A stretch of 12,593 nucleotides of DNA from an uncultured Thermoleophilia bacterium (GTDB taxonomy: Bacteria > Actinomycetota > Thermoleophilia > Gaiellales > F1-60-MAGs149): positions 1-12,593 of the forward strand of contig CADCWC010000501.1 of NCBI GenBank assembly GCA_902806305.1, read 5' to 3'. Below are positions 7,941 through 12,593 of the stretch, one piece after another (the first letter of the stretch is position 1; every line of letters starts with the position of its first letter). The notes below the pieces were generated by a model. The model saw only the letters and a list, made by a program, of their open reading frames with translations. It ran no database searches and was not told where the DNA came from. The position numbers and the translations under genes are program-made.

Positions 7941-7972
7941 CCGGGGGGCACGGCACGGGCCGTGCCCCCCGG
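7941..7972 (+). terminator. Strong intercistronic hairpin between binding protein and permease genes
   Basis: A perfect 14-bp stem, CCGGGGGGCACGGC (7941-7954) and GCCGTGCCCCCCGG (7959-7972), with a 4-base ACGG loop. It begins 26 bases after the binding-protein stop and ends 22 bases before livH. No T-tract follows. In a Liv operon this position fits a partial terminator or 3'-end stabiliser that raises binding-protein mRNA over permease mRNA. Confidence 0.75.
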
Positions 7973-7994
7973 ACGTCTTCCATCGAGCCTCCGG

Positions 7995-9035
7995 ATGGCA
8001 GCAACCACCACCTCCACGCCCGCCCTGTCGATGCGGCAGGTGACCGGCAAGGGCCTCGCGGCGGTCGGCCTGCTCGTGGCCGTCGCCGTCTGGCTGGTCT
8101 GGAACTTCAGCGAGTCGCCGGCCGCGTTCCTGCGGGTCAGCATCATCGGCCTCCAGAACGGCGCGCTCTACGCGCTGATCGCGCTCGGCTACACGCTCGT
8201 GTACGGCATCATCGAGCTCATCAACTTCGCGCACGGCGACCTGTTCATGCTCGGGTCGCTGTTCGGCATGTTCCTGCTCGCGCAGAGCGGCCAGGACGCG
8301 TCGAACCCGGCGACCTGGCTGCTCCTGATCGGCATCATCGCGGCCACGATGGTGTTCTGCGGGACGCTGAACATGACCATCGAGCGGGTCGCCTACCGGC
8401 CGCTCCGGAACGCGCCGAAGCTGGCCCCGCTGATCACGGCGATCGGCATGTCGTTCATCCTGCAGAACATCGGCCTGATCTGGAACGGTCCGGGTCAGGT
8501 CAGCGTGCCGGTGGTCCTGCCGAACGAGGTCCTCTTCACGATCGGCGGCGTCGGCATCAACTCGATCCCGCTGATCATCGTCGGCGTGACGATCCCGCTG
8601 CTCCTGCTGCTGACGTGGATCGTCCGTAGCACGAAGCCCGGCAAGGCGATGCGCGCGACGGCGCAGGACGCCGACGGAGCCCGCCTGATGGGCATCAACG
8701 TCAACCGCACGATCGCCTTCACGTTCGCCCTCGGCGGCCTCATGGCCGGGGCCGCGGGCGTCCTCTACGCCCAGGCCGTCTCGACGACGCGCTGGGACCA
8801 GGGCTTCCAGCTCGGCCTGATCTCCTTCACTGCGGCCGTGCTCGGCGGCATCGGCAACCTGCGCGGTGCCGTCCTCGGCGCGGTGCTGATCGGCTTCATC
8901 CAGGCCCTGAACGAGGGGCTTCCGCACGGCGCCGGCGCGCAATGGTCCCAGTCCCTGGTGTTCTCGATCCTGATCCTGATCCTGGTCTTCAAGCCCGAGG
9001 GCCTGCTCGGCGAGCAGACCCCGGAGAAGGTGTAG
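7995..9035 (+). CDS. livH: Branched-chain amino acid ABC transporter permease LivH
   Basis: A 346-residue polytopic membrane protein, one of two permease subunits of the importer. Family hallmarks are QNGALYALIALGYTLVYGI (about 54-72), INFAHGDLFMLGSL (about 76-89), the cytoplasmic coupling loop RATAQDADGARLMGINV (about 220-236) that contacts the ATPases, and LGGIGNLRGAVLGA (about 283-296). It has about eight to nine hydrophobic segments, including an extra N-terminal one (about 21-37). It is longer than E. coli LivH (about 308 residues) because of this N-terminal extension. ATG at 7995 is chosen; GTG 7962 lies inside the intercistronic hairpin and is unlikely, and ATG 8031 would shorten the extension. 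None of these has a clear Shine-Dalgarno sequence, so translation may be weak. livM follows after 2 bases. Confidence 0.94.
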   Translation: MAATTTSTPALSMRQVTGKGLAAVGLLVAVAVWLVWNFSESPAAFLRVSIIGLQNGALYALIALGYTLVYGIIELINFAHGDLFMLGSLFGMFLLAQSGQDASNPATWLLLIGIIAATMVFCGTLNMTIERVAYRPLRNAPKLAPLITAIGMSFILQNIGLIWNGPGQVSVPVVLPNEVLFTIGGVGINSIPLIIVGVTIPLLLLLTWIVRSTKPGKAMRATAQDADGARLMGINVNRTIAFTFALGGLMAGAAGVLYAQAVSTTRWDQGFQLGLISFTAAVLGGIGNLRGAVLGAVLIGFIQALNEGLPHGAGAQWSQSLVFSILILILVFKPEGLLGEQTPEKV

Positions 9036-9037
9036 CC

Positions 9038-10276
9038 ATGGCCGATCCGCTCGCCGACCGGCAGCCGGCACCGCAGGCCGGACGTCCCGTGGGCGCCCTC
9101 AAGGCCTCCTTCGGCGATCGACGTCGCCACGTCGGCGACTGGATCTGGCCCGTCGGCTTCCTGATCCTCGCCCTGGCCGTCCCGTACATCCAGAAGCTCT
9201 TGCCCGACGGCAACGAGTGGATGGACATGCGCACGGTCATCACCTGCATGGTGTTCGTGCTGCTCGCGATCGGGCTCAACATCGTGGTCGGCTACGCCGG
9301 CCTCCTCGACCTCGGCTACGTGGCGTTCTGGGCGATCGGCGCCTACGTCTTCGCCTGGCTCGCCTCGACGTTCTGGAACAACCAGGAGTTCCACCTGTTC
9401 TCGACCGCGAAGGAGACGGCGGCGGGCATCCACGTGTCCTTCTGGCTCGTGATCATCGTCGGCGCGATCGTCTGCGCGATCGCAGGCGTCCTCATCGGCG
9501 CCCCGACCCTGCGGCTCCGCGGTGACTACCTGGCCATCGTCACGCTCGGCTTCGGCGAGATCATCCCGCAGGCCGTGCGCAACGGCGATCAGGTCGGCGA
9601 GACGAACATCACGAACGGCGCCAAGGGCATCAACGGCCTCGACAAGATGGGCTTCGGCTCGACGCTCGACTCCGCCACCGGCGGCTTCCTGCCCGAGGTC
9701 GTGCTCTCGCGGGACGTCATCCCGCGGTACTACATCATCATGCTGTTCTGCGTCCTCGCGGTGTTCATCTCGCTGCGGCTGCGGGAGGGCAAGCTCGGCC
9801 GGGCCTGGATCGCGATCCGCGAGGACGAGCTGGCCGCCTCGGCGATGGGCATCGCCCTCATGCGGACGAAGCTCTGGGCCTACGCGATCGGCGCCTGCTT
9901 CGGCGGCGTGGCCGGGGTGTTCTACGCGGCCCACATCGGCGGCGCGAACCCCGACAGCTTCTTCTTCAACATCTCGGTCCTGATCCTCTGCATGGTCATC
10001 CTGGGCGGGATGGGCAACGTCTACGGGGTGATCCTGGGCGCCTTCTTCCTGGCCTGGCTGAACTTCAAGGGCCTCGAGTTCCTGGGCGACTCGTTCAACC
10101 GGGCGGCCGGCACGGACATCGCCTGGGCGGACAAGAGCTTCCTCTTCTTCGGGATCATCCTGGTCGCGACCATGCTCCTCCGTCCGGAGGGGCTGCTGCC
10201 TGCCGCGCGGCAGAAGCGCCTGATCACGGAACGCGTCGACGAGCAGTCGTCGACGCTCGCTCCGGGCCACATCTGA
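9038..10276 (+). CDS. livM: Branched-chain amino acid ABC transporter permease LivM
   Basis: A 412-residue second permease subunit, partner of LivH. Signatures include NIVVGYAGLLDLGYVAFWAI (about 81-100), PTLRLRGDYLAIVTLGFGEI (about 156-175), NGAKGINGL (193-201), the coupling-helix loop AIREDELAASAMGI (259-272) and ILGGMGNVYGVILGAFF (321-337). Hydrophobic segments span about 35-54, 66-108, 132-154, 230-247, 280-297, 312-340 and 367-381. A hydrophilic N-terminal stretch of about 30 residues and a C-terminal tail of about 25 residues flank the core. ATG at 9038 is supported by GGAGAAGG (9023-9030), 7 bases upstream; the longer open frame back to 8942 overlaps livH and is not credible. The stop and the livG start share one base (TGATG). 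Confidence 0.94.
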   Translation: MADPLADRQPAPQAGRPVGALKASFGDRRRHVGDWIWPVGFLILALAVPYIQKLLPDGNEWMDMRTVITCMVFVLLAIGLNIVVGYAGLLDLGYVAFWAIGAYVFAWLASTFWNNQEFHLFSTAKETAAGIHVSFWLVIIVGAIVCAIAGVLIGAPTLRLRGDYLAIVTLGFGEIIPQAVRNGDQVGETNITNGAKGINGLDKMGFGSTLDSATGGFLPEVVLSRDVIPRYYIIMLFCVLAVFISLRLREGKLGRAWIAIREDELAASAMGIALMRTKLWAYAIGACFGGVAGVFYAAHIGGANPDSFFFNISVLILCMVILGGMGNVYGVILGAFFLAWLNFKGLEFLGDSFNRAAGTDIAWADKSFLFFGIILVATMLLRPEGLLPAARQKRLITERVDEQSSTLAPGHI

Positions 10277-11106
10277 TGGCGGCGGCACCGGAGGTCGCCG
10301 CGACCGGGCCGGCGGCCGGCGTCGGGAACATCCTCGAGGCGGACAAGCTGCGCCGCGAGTTCGGCGGGCTCGTGGCCGTCAACGACGTCGACTTCACGAT
10401 CCCCGAGCGCTCGATCGTCTCGCTGATCGGCCCGAACGGCGCCGGGAAGACGACGTTCTTCAACATCCTGACCGGCATGTACAAGCCGACCTCGGGGGCC
10501 GTCACCTTCGAGGGCGTCCCCATCACGGGACGCGAGCCGCACAAGATCGCCCAGGCGGGCATCGCGCGCACCTTCCAGAACATCCGCCTGTTCCAGAACA
10601 TGACGGCGCTCGAGAACGTCCTCGTCGCGATGCACGCCCACCTGAAGGGCGGGGTGGTGCGGACCGTCCTCCTCACGCGCGGGCTGCGTCGCGAGGAGCG
10701 CGAGGCGCGCGACCACGGACTCGAGCTGCTCGAGTACATGGGCCTGCGCCGTCGCTCGGGCGAGCTGGCCCGCAACCTGCCCTACGGCGACCAGCGGCGG
10801 CTCGAGGTCGCCCGTGCGCTGGCCCTGCGACCGCGGCTGCTCCTGCTCGACGAGCCGACGGCAGGCATGAACCCGAACGAGTCCCGCGACTTCACGACCC
10901 TGGTCGGTCGCCTCCGCGACGAGAAGGAGCTCTCGATCCTGCTCATCGAGCACGACATGCAGGTCGTCATGGGCGTGTCGGAGCGCGTGACGGTGCTCGA
11001 CTACGGCGAGAAGATCGCCGAGGGCCTCCCGCACGACATCCGGAAGGACCCCCGCGTCATCGAGGCGTACCTCGGCAAGGGCGCCGTCGACGAGGCGGCG
11101 CGATGA
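10276..11106 (+). CDS. livG: Branched-chain amino acid ABC transporter ATP-binding protein LivG
   Basis: A 276-residue cytoplasmic ATPase that pairs with LivF to power import. It has Walker A GPNGAGKTT (52-60), Q-loop Gln101 in RTFQNIRLFQ, signature LPYGDQRRLEVARAL (168-182; the LivG-type variant of LSGGQ), Walker B LLLLDEPTAGMNP (188-200) with catalytic Glu193, and H-loop His226 in LLIEHDMQVVMG. The LivG-specific insertion between Q-loop and signature (about 118-160) is present, and the C-terminus RKDPRVIEAYLG is typical. About 20 extra Ala/Gly-rich residues precede the first strand. The ATG overlaps the livM stop by one base, and the stop overlaps the livF ATG by four (ATGA), so the three genes are probably translationally coupled. 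Confidence 0.95.
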   Translation: MAAAPEVAATGPAAGVGNILEADKLRREFGGLVAVNDVDFTIPERSIVSLIGPNGAGKTTFFNILTGMYKPTSGAVTFEGVPITGREPHKIAQAGIARTFQNIRLFQNMTALENVLVAMHAHLKGGVVRTVLLTRGLRREEREARDHGLELLEYMGLRRRSGELARNLPYGDQRRLEVARALALRPRLLLLDEPTAGMNPNESRDFTTLVGRLRDEKELSILLIEHDMQVVMGVSERVTVLDYGEKIAEGLPHDIRKDPRVIEAYLGKGAVDEAAR

Positions 11107-11876
11107 GCAGCCCGACGGCCGAGTCGGTCACCCAGGTCGGCAGCGGCGACCGCGGCTCCGCCGCCCCCGTCCTCGAGGTCGAGGGCCTGCGCGTCTTCTA
11201 CGGCAACATCGAGGCCGTCAAGGGCGTCTCGATCAAGGTCCACCCCGGTGAGATCGTCACGCTGATCGGCTCGAACGGCGCCGGGAAGACGACGACGCTG
11301 CGGGCCATCTCCGGACTGAACGCGCCGCGGCACGGCACGATCACCTTCGAGGGCAAGTCGATCGGCGGCCGGCCCGGGCACGAGATCGTGAAGCTCGGCA
11401 TCGCCCAGAGCCCGGAGGGGCGCAAGATCTTCGGCCGCATGAGCGTGCAGGAGAACCTCGAGCTCGGCGCGTTCCAGCGCACCGACAAGGACGGGATCAA
11501 GGACGACGTGGCGCGGGTCTTCGACCTGTTCCCCCGGCTCAAGGAGCGCATCAACCAGCGGGCCGGGACGATGTCCGGCGGCGAGCAGCAGATGCTCGCC
11601 ATGGGGCGCGCGCTGATGGCGCGGCCGAAGCTCCTGATGCTCGACGAGCCCTCCATGGGCCTCGCGCCGGTCCTGGTCGACCTCATCTTCGAGACGGTGA
11701 AGGAGGTCAACGCCCAGGGCACGACGATCCTGATGGTGGAGCAGAACGCGCTCGCGGCCCTCGACGTGGCGCGCTACGCGTACGTGCTCGAGTCCGGGAA
11801 GATCAAGCTCGAGGGGCCGGCGGCGGCGCTCGCCACGAACGACGAGGTCCGCAAGGCCTACCTCGGCGAGGGCTGA
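11103..11876 (+). CDS. livF: Branched-chain amino acid ABC transporter ATP-binding protein LivF
   Basis: A 257-residue second ATPase subunit of the importer. It has Walker A GSNGAGKTT (56-64), Q-loop Gln102 in GIAQSPEGRKIFGRMSVQEN, signature MSGGEQQMLAMGRAL (157-171), and Walker B KLLMLDEPSMGLAP (176-189) with Glu182. As is normal for LivF the H-loop position reads MVEQN, with Gln214 in place of His. The tail DEVRKAYLGEG matches the family end. A polar N-terminal extension of about 22 residues precedes the first strand. It overlaps livG by 4 bases. No terminator-like hairpin follows; the next ORF starts 35 bases on, so transcription may continue. Confidence 0.95.
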   Translation: MSSPTAESVTQVGSGDRGSAAPVLEVEGLRVFYGNIEAVKGVSIKVHPGEIVTLIGSNGAGKTTTLRAISGLNAPRHGTITFEGKSIGGRPGHEIVKLGIAQSPEGRKIFGRMSVQENLELGAFQRTDKDGIKDDVARVFDLFPRLKERINQRAGTMSGGEQQMLAMGRALMARPKLLMLDEPSMGLAPVLVDLIFETVKEVNAQGTTILMVEQNALAALDVARYAYVLESGKIKLEGPAAALATNDEVRKAYLGEG

Positions 11877-11911
11877 CCGAGGCGCTCCGGGCGGCGTCGG
11901 GAGCCACGACG

Positions 11912-12593
11912 ATGCGTCCGGACCGAAGGCCGCGCGCCGACATCGTCCTCGGCCTGCCCCCGGGATGGATCTCCGACGGCGAGCTCGCGCTGCGCGGGCC
12001 GCACGGCGTGCGCGTCACCGTCACGATCGAGGACCTCGCCGACGACGGCGACGTGGCCGCCTTCGCCGACAGGGCGCGGGTGCGGCTCGCCCTCGCGACG
12101 CCCGACCTCGAGGAGGTCGGCGCCGGGACGACGTCGCTCGGCGGTGAGCCCGCCCGGGCCGTGCGGCTCACGCGGACCCCGGCTGACGGCCCTGCCGAGG
12201 CGTGGCTGCAGGTCGTGGCGGTGGTCGGCCCGCGCGGGTTGACCGTCACGGCGGTGGCCGACGCGGCCGCGACGGCCGTCGAGCCCCAGCTCCTGCACGA
12301 CGCCGTGGCGGCACTGGTTCCGGCGGCGACGGACGACCCGCGGCCCTGGGCGCCGCTCGTCGGCCGGCTGCGCCGCGGCGTGGGCCGGCTCGCGGGCGGT
12401 GACGAGGCGGACGGGCCCGACGCGGACGACAGCGCCACGTCGGCGGACGACGCGCCGGATCCGCCGACGGTCGCGTCCGACGAGGCGTCGCTGCTCGGCG
12501 CGGTCCGTCTCCTGCTCGAGGCCGCGGTCGAGGAGGTCGTCGACGAGGCGTCGCTCCGGGCGGCCATTGCGGGCCCCGCGTTCGAGGAGGGGG
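11912..12593 (+). CDS. Uncharacterised protein with weak DcrB/DUF1795-like region, 3'-truncated by window edge
   Basis: An open frame of 227 codons from ATG 11912 runs off the window without a stop. The start has GGGAG (11899-11903) 8 bases upstream, and third positions are overwhelmingly G/C as in neighbouring genes, supporting a real gene over the antisense frames. Residues about 10-140 begin VLGLPPGWISDGELALRG and continue as an alternating strand/helix pattern: VRVTVTIEDL, an AFADRARVRLA helix, then LGGEPARAVRLTRTP and LQVVAVVGPRGLTVTAVAD. This resembles the small DcrB/DUF1795/LpqN-type domain, but I hold that only loosely. There is no signal peptide or membrane segment. Residues about 160-195 are an Asp/Ala-rich low-complexity linker, after which a helical region starts. 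It sits 35 bases after livF in the same direction and may be a terminal operon member. The function is unknown. Confidence 0.72.
   Translation, partial: MRPDRRPRADIVLGLPPGWISDGELALRGPHGVRVTVTIEDLADDGDVAAFADRARVRLALATPDLEEVGAGTTSLGGEPARAVRLTRTPADGPAEAWLQVVAVVGPRGLTVTAVADAAATAVEPQLLHDAVAALVPAATDDPRPWAPLVGRLRRGVGRLAGGDEADGPDADDSATSADDAPDPPTVASDEASLLGAVRLLLEAAVEEVVDEASLRAAIAGPAFEEG

Noticed and set aside
8765..10288. Minus-strand 507-codon frame antisense to livH and livM.
   Set aside because: Low-complexity Asp/Glu/Arg/His translation antisense to two clear permease genes; a compositional shadow.
11803..12567. Minus-strand 254-codon Ser/Ala-rich frame at the right end.
   Set aside because: Ser/Thr/Ala low-complexity composition typical of antisense GC-rich codons; the plus-strand frame from 11912 has a Shine-Dalgarno site and better codon bias.

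Overview
The window is very GC-rich, strongly GC-biased at third codon positions, and densely packed. Genes mostly overlap by 1-4 bases or sit within a few dozen bases of each other. This, with GTG/TTG starts, an actinobacterial-style phosphofructokinase and a NarL-type two-component pair, points to a high-GC actinobacterium. Thermoleophilia/Solirubrobacterales is my guess from protein resemblance only, not a demonstrated assignment. Nothing in the window looks mobile: I see no transposase, integrase, phage gene or CRISPR array.

Layout. (1) 3-1384, plus: the 3' part of a NarL/DesK-type sensor histidine kinase, overlapping by 4 bases its LuxR-family response regulator. (2) 1502-4263, plus: a membrane-anchored SPFH/stomatin-like protein overlapping by 4 bases an M3-family oligoendopeptidase, followed by a 9-bp GC hairpin. 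(3) 4317-5141, plus: a divergent member of the SAM hydroxide adenosyltransferase (DUF62) family that appears to lack the usual catalytic residues. (4) 5164-6207, minus: a phosphofructokinase with the residue signature of pyrophosphate-dependent enzymes, converging on (3). (5) 6297-6380, minus: tRNA-Leu(CAA), upstream of and co-oriented with the phosphofructokinase gene. (6) 6446-6467: an AT-rich promoter-like element abutting a perfect 14-bp palindrome, in the divergent spacer. (7) 6571-11876, plus: a complete five-gene branched-chain amino acid type (HAAT/Liv) ABC importer, in the order substrate-binding lipoprotein, LivH, LivM, LivG, LivF. A 14-bp-stem hairpin separates the binding protein from the permeases. 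(8) 11912-end, plus: an incomplete ORF with weak DcrB/DUF1795-like character, 35 bases after livF.

How the genes work together. The Liv block is a self-contained importer. The lipoprotein captures the amino acid outside the membrane, LivH and LivM form the channel, and LivG and LivF hydrolyse ATP. The hairpin after the binding-protein gene fits the usual need for more binding protein than membrane components. The kinase/regulator pair is a signalling unit whose target cannot be read from the sequence. The SPFH protein and peptidase are probably translationally coupled. Most of the window is ordinary housekeeping or transport. The items most worth a second look are the DUF62 protein with an apparently dismantled active site, the pyrophosphate-type phosphofructokinase, and the promoter/palindrome and hairpin controlling the Liv operon. 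I did not find convincing evidence of a wholly new multi-gene system.
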